Positions 50,781 to 62,900 of a DNA stretch of 64,000 bases are shown piece by piece. Made by a program: the position numbers and the translations under genes. Below the pieces are notes generated by a model. The model saw only the letters and a program-made list of their open reading frames with translations. It had not been told where the DNA came from and did no database searches. Location: assembly GCF_051020975.1 (NCBI RefSeq), contig NW_027478166.1, positions 11,719,501 to 11,783,500 of the forward strand. The letters are read 5' to 3'. Position 1 is the stretch's first letter. The number at the start of each line of letters is the position of its first letter. The stretch is from Osmia lignaria lignaria (lineage: Eukaryota; Arthropoda; Insecta; Hymenoptera; Megachilidae).

Positions 50781-53700
50781 GCACTATTGCGACCTGCAAA
50801 TGCCACTTCCAGCTCAGCTGTGCAGAAGAAGAACAACAAGAAGATGAAATATCTCGAAATATGTCCGTCAGGCCCCTTCCCTTGAGATAAATCTGCAAAT
50901 ATCTCGGAAACGAAGCGAGCTATGGCAAAATGTTAAGAGACCTTTTTTGTAGAGAATTAAGTTTCCTACTTTTTATCTTCTATCATATTTTTTGATCAGA
51001 TGCGTAGTTCTCGAGATGTATCAAGATATTTAAAAGTTCCGAAGCCGCACCAACATAATAGAGATACAGAAACACCGTGGCCCCTTTCTTTGAGATAACT
51101 CTGCACGATTGCGAGCTGGAAATGCCACTTCCAGTTTAGCTGTGCAGAAGAAGAACAACAAGAAGAAGAAATATCTCGAAATATGTCCATCAGGACCCTT
51201 CCCTTGAGATAAATCTGCAAATATCTCGGAAACGAAGCGAGCTATGGCAAAATGTTAAGAGACGTTTTTTGTAGTGAATTATGTTTCCTACAATTTATGT
51301 TCTATGATATTTTTTGATCAGAAGCGTAGTTTTCGAGATATATCGAGATATTTAAAAGTTCCGAAGCCGCACCAACATAATAGAGATACAGAAACACCGT
51401 GGCCCCTTTCTTTGAGATAACTCTGCACTAGTGCGAGCCGCAAATGCCACTTCCAGCTTAGCTGTGCAGAAGAAGAACAACAAGAAGAAGAAATATCTCG
51501 AAATATGTCCGACAGGCCCCTTCCCTTGAGATAAACCTGCAAATATCTCGGAAACGAAGCGAGCTATGGCGAAATGTTAAGAGACCTTTTTTGTAGAGAA
51601 TTAAGTTTCCTACTTTTTATCTTCTATCATATTTTTTGATCAGATGCGTAGTTCTCGAGATGTATCAAGATATTTAAAAGTTCCGAAGCCGCACCAACAT
51701 AATAGAGATACAGAAACACCGTGGCCCCTTTCTTTGAGATAACTCTGCACTCTTGCGCGCTGCAAATGCCACTTCCAGCTTAGCTGTGCAGAAGAAGAAC
51801 AACAAGAAGAAGAAATATCTCGAAATATGTCCGTCAGGCCCCTTCCCTTGAGATAAATCTGCAAATATCTCGGAAACGAAGCGAGCTATGGCAAAATGTT
51901 AAGAGACCTTTTTTGTAGAGAATTAAGTTTCCTACTTTTTACGTTCTATGATATTTTTCGATCAGAGGCGTAGTTCTCGAGATATATCAAGATATTTAAA
52001 AGTTCCGAAGCCGCACCAACATAATAGAGATACAGAAACACCGTGGTCCCGTTCTTTGAGATAACTCTGCACGATTGCGAGCTGGAAATGCCACTTCCAG
52101 TTTAGCTGTGCAGAAGAAGAACAACAAGAAGAAGAAATATCTCGAAATATGTCCATCAGGACCCTTCCCTTGAGATAAATCTGCAAATATCTCGGAAACG
52201 AAGCGAGCTATGGCAAAATGTTAAGAGACCTTTTTTGTAGAGAATAATGTTTCCTACAATTTACGTTCTATGATATTTTTTGATCAGAGGCGTAGTTCTC
52301 GAGATATATCAAGATATTTAAAAGTTCCGAAGCCGCACCAACATAATAGAGATACAGAAACACCGTGGCCCCGTTCTTTGAGATAACTCTGCACGATTGC
52401 GAGCTGCAAATGCCACTTCCAGCTTAGCTGTGCAGAGGAGGAACAACAAGAAGAAGAAGTATCTCGAAATATGTCCGTCAGGCCAGTTCCTTTGAGCTGA
52501 ATCTGCAAATATCTCGGAAACGAAGCGAGCTATGGCAAAATGTTAAGAGACGTTTTTTGTAGAGAATTATGTTTCCTACAATTTATGTTCTATGATATTT
52601 TTTGATCAGAAGCGTAGTTTTCGAGATATATCGAGATATTTAAAAGTTCCGAAGCCGCACCAACATAATAGAGATACAGAAACACCGTGGCCCCTTTCTT
52701 TGAGATAACTCTGCACTATTGCGCGCTGCAAATGCCACTTCCAGCTTAGCTGTGCAGAAGAAGAACAACAAGAAGAAGAAATATCTCGAAATATGTCCGT
52801 CAGGCCCCTTCCCTTGAGATAAATCTGCAAATATCTCGGAAACGAAGCGAGCTATGGCAAAATGTTAAGAGACCTTTTTTGTAGAAAATTAAGTTTCCTA
52901 CTTTTTATGTTCTATGATATTTTTCGATCAGAGGCGTAGTTCTCGAGATATATCAAGATATTTAAAAGTTCCGAAGCCGCACCAACATAATAGAGATACA
53001 GAAACACCGTGGCCCCTTTCTTTGAGATAACTCTGCACGATTGCGGGCTGGAAATGCCACTTCCCGTTTAGCTGTGCAGAAGAAGAACAACAAGAAGAAG
53101 AAATATCTCGAAATATGTCCATCAGGACCCTTCCTTTGAGATAAATCTGCAAATATCTCGGAAACGAAGCGAGCTATGGCAAAATGTTAAGAGACCTTTT
53201 TTGTAGAGAATAATGTTTCCTACAATTTACGTTCTCTGATATTTTTTTATCAGAAGCGTAGTTTTCGAGATATATCAAGATATTTAAAAGTTCCGAAGCC
53301 GCACCAACATAATAGAGATACAGAAACACCGTGGCCCCTTTCTTTGAGATAACTCTGCACTATTGCGACCTGCAAATGCCACTTCCAGCTCAGCTGTGCA
53401 GAAGAAGAACAACAAGAAGAAGAAATATCTCGAAATATGTCCGTCAGGCCCCTTCCCTTGAGATAAATCTGCAAATATCTCGGAAACGAAGCGAGCTATG
53501 GCAAAATGTTAAGAGATCGTTTTTGTAGAGAATTAAGTTTCCTACTTTTTATGTTCTATGATATTTTTTGATCAGATGCGTAGTTCTCTAGATATATCAA
53601 GATATTTAAAAGTTCCGAAGCCGCACCACCATAATAGAGATACAGAAACACCGTGGCCCCTTTCTTTGAGATAACTCTGCACTATTGCGAGATGCAAATG

Positions 53701-53789
53701 CCACTTCCAGCTTAGCTGTGCAGAAGAAGAACAACAAGAAGAAGAAATATCTCGAAATATGTCCGTCAGGCCCCTTCCCTTGAGATATA
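50781..53789. repeat. Shuffled monomers between third and fourth cassette
   Basis: About nine monomers reusing markers seen elsewhere in a new order: TATCTTCTATCATATT, GTCCATCAGGACCC (several times), GTCCGACAGG, TTGCGCGCTGC, ACAATTTACG and GACCTGC with CTCAGCTG. Private changes include GCACTCTTGCGCG near 51752, GCGGGCTGG near 53046 with TTCCCGTTTAGC near 53062, and GCACCACCATAAT near 53627. No full-length unit repeats here. Confidence 0.65.
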
Positions 53790-55519
53790 TCTGCAAATAT
53801 CTCGGAAACGAAGCGAGCTATGGCAAAATGTTAAGAGACCTTTTTTGTAGAGAATTATGTTTCCTACAATGTAGGTTCTATGATATTTTTTGATCAGAAG
53901 CGTAGTTTTCGAGATATATCGAGATATTTAAAAGTTCCGAAGCCGCACCAACATAATAGAGATATAGAAACACCGTGGCCCCTTTCTTTGAGATAACTCT
54001 GCACTAGTGCGAGCCGCAAATGCCACTTCCAGGTTAGCTGTGCAGAAGAAGAACAACAAGAAGAAGAAATATCTCGAAATATGTCCGTCAGGCCCCTTCC
54101 CTTGAGATAAATCTGCAAATATCTCGGGAACGAAGCGAGCTATGGCAAAATGTTAAGAGACCTTTTTTGTAGAGAATTAAGTTTCCTACTTTTTATGTTC
54201 TATGATATTTTTTGATCAGATGCGTAGTTCTCGAGATATATCAAGATATTTAAAAGTTCCGAAGCCGCACCAACATAATAGAGATACAGAAACACCGTGG
54301 CCCCTTTCTTTGAGATAACTCTGCACGATTGCGAGCTGGAAATGCCACTTCCAGTTGAGCTGTGCAGAAGAAGAACAACAAGAAGAAGAAATATCTCGAA
54401 ATATGTCCGTCAGGCCAGTTCCTTTGAGCTGAATCTGCAAATATCTCGGAAACGAAGCGAGCTATGGCAAAATGTTAAGAGACGTTTTTTGTAGAGAATT
54501 ATGTTTCCTACAATTTATGTTCTATGATATTTTTTGATCAGAAGCGTAGTTTTCGAGATATATCGAGATATTTAAAAGTTCCGAAGCCGCACCAACATAA
54601 TAGGGATACAGAAACACCGTGGCCCCTTTCTTTGAGATAACTCTGCACTAGTGCGAGCCGCAAATGCCACTTCCAGCTTAGCTGTGCAGAAGAAGAACAA
54701 CAAGAAGAAGAAATATCTCGAAATATGTCCGTCAGGCGCCTACCCTTGAGATAAATCTGCAAATATCTCGGAAACGAAGCGAGCTATGGCAAAATGTTAA
54801 GAGACCTTTTTTGTAGAAAATTAGGTTTCCTACTTTTTATGTTCTATGATATTTTTTGATCAGATGCGTAGTTCTCGAGATATATCAAGATATTTAAAAG
54901 TTCCGAAGCCGCACCAACATAATAGAGATACAGAAACACCGTGGCCCCTTTCTTTGAGATAACTCTGCACTATTGCGAGCTGTAAATGCCACTTCCAGCT
55001 TAGCTGTGCAGAAGAAGAACAACAAGAAGAAGAAATATCTCGAAATATGTCCGTCAGGCCCCTTCCCTTGAGATATATCTGCAAATATCTCGGAAACGAA
55101 GCGAGCTATGGCAAAATGTTAAGAGACCTTTTTTGTAGAGAATTATGTTTCCTACAATTTATGTTCTATGATATTTTTTGATCAGAAGCGTAGTTTTCGA
55201 GATATATCGAGATATTTAAAAGTTCCGAAGCCGCACCAACATAATAGAGATACAGAAACACCGTGGCCCCTTTCTTTGAGATAACTCTGCACGATTGCGA
55301 GCTGGAAATGCCACTTCCAGTTTAGCTGTGCAGAAGAAGAACAACAAGAAGAAGAAATATCTCGAAATATGTCCATCAGGACCCTTCCCTTGAGATAAAT
55401 CTGCAAATATCTCGGAAACGAAGCGAGCTATGGCAAAATGTTAAGAGACCTTTTTTGTAGAGAATTATGTTTCCTCCAATTTATGTTCTATGGTATTTTT
55501 TGATCAGAAGCGTAGTTTT
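53790..55519. repeat. Reused cassette, fourth (partial) occurrence
   Basis: Matches 48316 onwards at offset 5,474: ACAATGTAGG (53869), CTCGGGAACG (near 54126), CCAGTTGAGCTG (near 54356) and CAGGCGCC (near 54741). By the monomer at 54860 the order changes: it has GAGCTGTAAATG instead of GCGCGCTGC, and the next monomer is a B-type front with a GTCCATCAGGACCC tail, an evident recombinant. Confidence 0.78.
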
Positions 55520-57127
55520 CGAGATATATCAAGATATTTAAAAGTTCCGAAGCCGCACCAACATAATAGAGATACAGAAACACCGTGGCCCCTTTCTTTG
55601 GGATAACTCTGCACGATTGCGAGCTGGAAATGCCACTTCCAGTTTAGCTGTGCAGAAGAAGAACAACAAGAAGAAGAAATATCTCGAAATATGTCCGTCA
55701 GGCCAGTTCCTTTGAGCTGAATCTGCAAATATCTCGGAAACGAAGCGAGCTATGGCAAAATGTTAAGAGACGTTTTTTGTAGAGAATTGTTTCCTACAAT
55801 TTATGTTCTATGATATTTTTTGATCAGAAGCGTAGTTTTCGAGATATATCGAGATATTTAGAAGTTCCGAAGCCGCACCAACATAATAGGGATACAGAAA
55901 CACCGTGGCCCCTTTCTTTGAGATAACTCTGCAGTAGTGCGAGCCGCAAATGCCGCTTCCAGCTTAGCTGTGCAGAAGAAGAACAACAAGAAGAAGAAAT
56001 ATCTCGAAATATGTCCGTTAGGCCCCTTCCCTTGAGATAAATCTGCAAATATCTCGGAAACGAAGCGAGCTATGGCAAAATGTTAAGAGACCTTTTTTGT
56101 AGAGAATTAAGTTTCCTACTTTTTATGTTCTATGGGATTTTTTGATCAGATGCGTAGTTCTCGAGATATATTAAGATATTTAAAAGTTCCGAAGCCGCAC
56201 CAACATAATAGAGATACAGAAACACCGTGGCCCCTTTCTTTGAGATAACTCTGCACTATTGCGAGCTGCAAATGCCACTTCCAGCTTAGCTGTGCAGAAG
56301 AAGAACAACAAGAAGAAGAAGTATCTCGAAATATGTCCGTCAGGCCCCTTCCCTTGAGATAAATCTGCAAATATCTCGGAATCGAAGAGAGCTGTGGCAA
56401 AATGTTAAGAGACCCTTTTTGTAGAGAATTAAGTTTCCTACTTTTTATGTTCTATGATATTTTTTGATCAGATGCGTAGTTCTCGAGATATATCAAGATA
56501 TTTAAAAGTTCCGAAGCCGCACCAACATAATAGAGATACAGAAACACCGTGGCCCCTTTCTTTGAGATAACTCTGCACTATTGCGAGCTGTAAATGCCAC
56601 TTCCAGCTTAGCTGTGCAGAAGAAGAACAACAAGAAGAAGAAATATCTCGAAATAAGTCCGTCAGGCCCCTGCCCTTGAGATATATCTGCAAATATCTCG
56701 GAAACGAAGCGAGCTATGGCAAAATGTTAAGAGACCTTTTTTGTAGAGAATTATGTTTCCTACAATTTATGTTCTATGATATTTTTTGATCAGAAGCGTA
56801 GTTTTCGAGATATATCGAGATATTTAAAGGTTCCGAAGCCGCACCAACATAATAGAGATACAGAAACACCGTGGCCCCTTTCTTTGAGATAACTCTGCAC
56901 TAGTGCGAGCCGCAAATGCCACTTACAGCTTAGCTGTGCAGAAGAAGAACAACGAGAAGAAGAAATATCTCGAAATATGTCCGTCAGGCCCCTTCCCTTG
57001 AGATAAATCTGCAAATATCTCGGAAACGAAGCCAGCTATGGCAAAATGTTACGAGACCTTTTTTGTAGAGAATTAAGTTTCCTACATTTTATGTTCTATG
57101 ATATTTTTTGATCAGATGCGTAGTTCT
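55520..57127. repeat. Higher-order unit, 5 monomers (1,608 bp), copy 1
   Basis: Matches 57128-58735 at offset 1,608 (5 x 322 minus 2). The missing 2 bp (GAGAATTGTTTCC instead of GAGAATTATGTTTCC) lie at 55788 and recur at 57396. Other shared markers: TTTCTTTGGGATAAC, AAATGCCGCTTCC, GAGATATATTAAG, GAGCTGTGGCAAAATG and GAAATAAGTCCG. Confidence 0.87.
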
Positions 57128-58804
57128 CGAGATATATCAAGATATTTAAAAGTTCCGAAGCCGCACCAACATAATAGAGATACAGAAACACCGTGGCCCC
57201 TTTCTTTGGGATAACTCTGCACGATTGCGAGCTGGAAATGCCACTTCCAGTTTAGCTGTGCAGAAGAAGAACAACAAGAAGAAGAAATATCTCGAAATAT
57301 GTCCGTCAGGCCAGTTCCTTTGAGCTGAATCTGCAAATATCTCGGAAACGAAGCGAGCTATGGCAAAATGTTAAGAGACGTTTTTTGTAGAGAATTGTTT
57401 CCTACAATTTATGTTCTATGATATTTTTTGATCAGAAGCGTAGTTTTCGAGATATATCGAGATATTTAAAAGTTCCGAAGCCGCACCAACATAATAGGGA
57501 TACAGAAACAAAGTGGCCCCTGTCTTTGAGATAACTCTGCACTAGTGCGAGCCGCAAATGCCGCTTCCAGCTTAGCTGTGCAGAAGAAGAACAACAAGAA
57601 GAAGAAATATCTCGAAATATGTCCGTTAGGCCCCTTCCCTTGAGATAAATCTGCAAATATCTCGGAAACGAAGCGAGCTATGGCAAAATGTTAAGAGACC
57701 TTTTTTGTAGAGAATTAAGTTTCCTACTTTTTATGTTCTATGATATTTTTTGATCAGATGCGTAGTTCTCGAGATATATTAAGATATTTAAAAGTTCCGA
57801 AGCCGCACCAACATAATAGAGATACAGAAACACCGTGGCCCCTTTCTTTGAGATAACTCTGCACTATTGCGAGCTGCAAATGCCACTTCCAGCTTAGCTG
57901 TGCAGAAGAAGAACAACAAGAAGAAGAAGTATCTCGAAATATGTCCGTCAGGCCCCTTCCCTTGAGATAAATCTGCAAATATCTCGGAAACGAAGAGAGC
58001 TGTGGCAAAATGTTAAGAGACCCTTTTTGTAGAGAATTAAGTTTCCTACTTTTTATGTTCTATGATATTTTTTGATCAGATGCGTAGTTCTCGAGATATA
58101 TCAAGATATTTAAAAGTTCCGAAGCCGCACCAACATAATAGAGATACAGAAACACCGTGGCCCCTTTCTTTGAGATAACTCTGCACTATTGCGAGCTGTA
58201 AATGCCACTTCCAGCTTAGCTGTGCAGAAGAAGAACAACAAGAAGAAGAAATATCTCGAAATAAGTCCGTCAGGCCCCTGCCCTTGAGATATATCTGCAA
58301 ATATCTCGGAAACGAAGCGAGCTATGGCAAAATGTTGAGAGACCTTTTTTGTAGAGAATTATGTTTCCTACAATTTATGTTCTATGATATTTTTTGATCA
58401 GAAGCGTAGTTTTCGAGATATATCGAGATATTTAAAGGTTCCGAAGCCGCACCAACATAATAGAGATACAGAAACACCGTGGCCCCTTTCTTTGAGATAA
58501 CTCTGCACTAGTGCGAGCCGCAAATGCCACTTACAGCTTAGCTGTGCAGAAGAAGAACAACGAGAAGAAGAAATATCTCGAAATATGTCCGTCAGGCCCC
58601 TTCCCTTGAGATAAATCTGCAAATATCTCGGAAACGAAGCGAGCTATGGCAAAATGTTAAGAGATCTTTTTTGTAGAGAATTAAGTTTCCTACATTTTAT
58701 GTTCTATGATATTTTTTGATCAGATGCGTAGTTCTCGAGATATATCAAGATATTTAAAAGTTCCGAAGCCGCACCAACATAATAGAGATACAGAAACACC
58801 GTGG
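57128..58804. repeat. Higher-order unit, 5 monomers (1,608 bp), copy 2
   Basis: Second copy, with homology ending near 58804 where GTGGCTCC and GCACTATTG replace GTGGCCCC and GCACGATTG. Private changes include AACAAAGTGGCCCCTGTC near 57510 and TGTTGAGAG near 58334, so the copies have begun to diverge. Confidence 0.87.
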
Positions 58805-60973
58805 CTCCTTTCTTTGAGATAACTCTGCACTATTGCGAGCTGGAAATGCCACTTCCAGTTTAGCTGTGCAGAAGAAGAACAACAAGAAGAAGAAATATCT
58901 CGAAATATGTCCGTCAGGCCCCTGCCCTTGAGATATATCTGCAAATATCTCGGAAACGAAGCGAGCTATGGCAAAATGTTGACAGACCTTTTTTGTAGAG
59001 AATTATGTTTCCTACAATTTATGTTCTATGATATTTTTTGATCAGAAGCGTAGTTTTCGAGATATATCGAGATACTTAAAAGTTCCGAAGCCGCACCAAC
59101 ATAATAGAGATACAGAAACACCGTGGCCCCTTTCTTTGAGATAACTGTGCACTAGTGCGAGCCGCAAATGCCACTTCCAGCTTAGCTGTGCAGAAGAAGA
59201 ACAACAAGAAGAAGAAATATCTCGAAATATGTCCGTCAGGCCCCTTCCCTTGAGATAAATCTGCAAATATCTCGGAAACGAAGCGAGCTATGGCAAAATG
59301 TTAGGAGACCTTTTTTGTACAGAATTATGTTTCCCACTTTTTATGTTCTATGATATTTTTTGATCAGACGCGTAGTTCTCGAGATATATCAAGATATTTA
59401 AAAGTTCCGAAGCCGCACCAACATAATAGAGATACAGAAACACCGTGGCCCCTTTCTTTGAGATATCTCTGCACTATTGCGACCTGCAAATGCCACTTCC
59501 AGCTCAGCTGTGCAGAAGAAGAACAACAAGAAGAAGAAATATCTCGAAATATGTCCGTCAGGCCCCTTCCCTTGAGATAAATCTGCAAATATCTCGGAAA
59601 CGAAGCGAGCTATGGCAAAATGTTAAGAGACCTTTTTTGTAGAGAATTAAGTTTCCTACTTTTTATGTTCTATGATATTTTTTGATCAGATGCGTCGTTC
59701 TCGAGATATATCAAGATATTTAAAAGTTCCGAAGCCGCACCAACATAATAGAGATACAGAAACACCGTTGCCCCTTTCTTTGAGATAACTCTGCACTATT
59801 GCGAGCTGCAAATGCCACTTCCAGCTTAGCTGTGCAGAAGAAGAACAACAAGAAGAAGAAATATCTCGAAATATGTCCGTCAGGCCCCTTCCCTTGAGAT
59901 AAATCTGCAAATATCTCGGAAACGAAGCGAGCTATGGCAAAATGTTAAGAGACCTTTTTTGTAGAGAATTATGTTTCCTACAATTTACCTTCTCTGATAT
60001 TTTTTGATCAGAAGCGTAGTTTTCGTGATATATCGAGATATTTAAAAGTTCCGAAGCCGCACCAACATAATAGAGATACAGAAACACCGTGGCCCCTTTC
60101 TTTGAGATAACTCTGCACTATTGCGACCTACAAATGCCACTTCCAGCTTAGCTGTGCAGAAGAGGAACAACAAGAAGAAGAAATATCTCGGAATATGTCC
60201 GTCAGGCCCCTTCCCTTGAGCTAAATCTGCAAATATCTCGGAAACGATACCAGCTATGGGAAAATGTTAAGAGACCTTTTTTGTAGAGAATTAAGTTTCC
60301 TACTTTTTATGTTCTATGATATTTTTTGATCAGATGCGTAGTTCTCGAGATATATCAAGATATTTAAAAGTTCCGAAGCCGCACCAACATAATAGAGATA
60401 CAGAAACACCGTGGCCCCTTTCTTTGAGATAACTCTGCACTATTGCGCGCTGCAAATGCCACTTCCAGCTTTGCTGTGCAGAAGAAGAACAACAAGAAGA
60501 AGAAATATCTCGAAATATGTCCGTCAGGCCCCTTCCCTTGAGATAAATCTGCAAATATCTCGGAAACGAAGCGAGCTATGGCAAAATGTTAGGAGACCTT
60601 TTTTGTACAGAATTATGTTTCCCACTTTTTATGTTCTATGATATTTTTTGATCAGACGCGTAGTTCTCGAGATATATCAAGATATTTAAAAGTTCCGAAG
60701 CCGCACCAACATAATAGAGATACAGAAACACCGTGGCCCCTTTCTTTGAGATATCTCTGCACTATTGCGAGCTGCAAATGCCACTTCCAGCTTAGCTGTG
60801 CAGAAGAAGAACAACAAGAAGAAGAAATATCTCGAAATATGTCCGTGAGGCCCCTTCCCTTGAGATAAATCTGCAAATATCTCGGAAACGAAGCGAGCTA
60901 TGGCAAAATGTTGAGAGACCTTTTTTGTAGAGAATTATGTTTCCTACAATTTATGTTCTATGATATTTTTTGA
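58805..60973. repeat. Right domain with a 4-monomer (1,288 bp) duplication
   Basis: A stretch of roughly 1.3 monomers with GTACAGAATTATGTTTCCCAC near 59318 recurs near 60606 at offset 1,288. The monomer near 59686 shares GCGTCGTTC and CACCGTTGCCCC with one near 42624. The monomer near 60008 has the unusual GAAACGATACCAGCTATGGG at 60241, repeated 2,254 bp later. Confidence 0.7.
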
Positions 60974-62900
60974 TCAGAAGCGTAGTTTTCGAGATATATC
61001 GAGATATGTAAAAGTTCCGAAGCCGCACCAACATAATAGAGATACAGAAACACCGTGGCCCCTTTCTTTGGGATAACTCTGCACTATTGCGAGCTGCAAA
61101 TGCCACTTCCAGCTTAGCTGTGCAGAAGAACAACAACAAGAAGAAGAAATATCTCGAAATATGTCCGTCAGGCCGCTTCCCTTGAGATAAATCTGCAAAT
61201 ATCTCGGAAACGAAGCGAGCTATGGCAAAATGTTAAGAGACCTTTTTTGTAGAGAATTAAGTTTCCTACTTTTTATGTTCTATGGTATTTTTTGATCAGA
61301 TGCGTAGTTCTCGAGATATATCAAGATATTTAAAAGTTCCGAAGCCGCACCAACATAATAGAGATACAGAAACACCGTGGCTCCTTTCTTTGAGATAACT
61401 CTGCACTATTGCGAGCTGCAAATGCCACTTCCAGCTTAGCTGTGAAGAAGAAGAACAACAAGAAGAAGAAATATCTCGAAATATGTCCGTCAGGCCCCTT
61501 CCCTTGAGATAAATCTGCAAATATCTCGGAAACGAAGCGAGCTATGGCAAAATGTTAAGAGACCTTTTTTGTAGAGAATTATGTTTCCTACAATTTACGT
61601 TCTCTGATATTTTTTGATCAGAAGCGTAGTTTTCGAGATATATCGAGATATTTAAAAGTTCCGAAGCCGCACCAACATAATAGAGATACAGAAACACCGT
61701 GGCCCCTTTCTTTGAGATAACTCTGCACTATTGCGAGCTGCAAATGCCACTTCCAGCTTAGCTGTGCAGAAGAAGAACAACAAGAAGAAGAAATATCTCG
61801 AAATATGTCCGTCAGGCAGCTTCCCTTGAGATAAATCTGCAAATATCTCGGAAACGAAGCGAGCTATGGCAAAATGTTCAGAGACCTTTTTTGTAGAGAA
61901 TTAAGTTTCCTACTTTTTATGTTCTATGGTATTTTTTGATCAGATGCGTAGTTCTCGAGATATATCAAGATATTTAAAAGTTCCGAAGCCGCACCAACAT
62001 AATAGAGATACAGAAACACCGTGGCCCCTTTCTTTGAGATAACTCTGCACTATTGCGAGCTGCAAATGCCACTTCCAGCTTAGCTGTGAAGAAGAAGAAC
62101 AACAAGAAGAAGAAATATCTCGAAATATGTCCGTCAGGCCCCTTCCCTTGAGATAAATCTGCAAATATCTCGGAAACGAAGCGAGCTATGGCAAAATGTT
62201 AAGAGACCTTTTTTGTAGAGAATTATGTTTCCTACAATTTACGTTCTCTGATATTTTTTGATCAGAAGCGTAGTTTTCGAGATATATCGAGATATTTAAA
62301 AGTTCCGAAGCCGCACCAACATAATAGAGATACAGAAACACCGTGGCCCCTTTCTTTGAGATAACTCTGCACTATTGCGACCTGCAAATGCCACTTCCAG
62401 CTTAGCTGTGCAGAAGAGGAACAACAAGAAGAAGAAATATCTCGGAATATGTCCGTCAGGCCTCTTCCCTTGAGCTAAATCTGCAAATATCTCGGAAACG
62501 ATACCAGCTATGGGAAAATGTTAAGAGACCTTTTTTGTAGAGAATTAAGTTTCCTACTTTTTATGTTCTATGATATTTTTTGATCAGATGCGTAGTTCTC
62601 GAGATATATCAAGATATTTAAAAGTTCCGAAGCCGCACCAACATAATAGAGATACAGAAACACCGTGGCCCCTTTCTTTGAGATAACTCTGCACTATTGC
62701 GCGCTGCAAATGCCACTTCCAGCTTAGCTGTGCAGAAGAAGAACAACAAGAAGAAGAAATATCTCGAAATATGTCCGTCAGGCCCCTTCCCTTGAGATAA
62801 ATCTGTAAATATCTCGGAAACGAAGCGAGCTATGGCAAAATGTTAAGAGACCTTTTTTGTAGAGAATTAAGTTTCCTACTTTCTCTGTTCTATGATATTT
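60974..62900. repeat. 2-monomer (644 bp) and 7-monomer (2,254 bp) duplications
   Basis: TCTATGGTATT near 61282 and TAGCTGTGAAGAAG near 61438 recur 644 bp later, near 61926 and 62082, showing a two-copy dimer. From about 62262 the sequence instead follows 60008 onwards at offset 2,254, including GAGCTAAATC (60221 and 62475), CGATACCAGC, and GCGCGCTGC in the next monomer. Confidence 0.75.
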
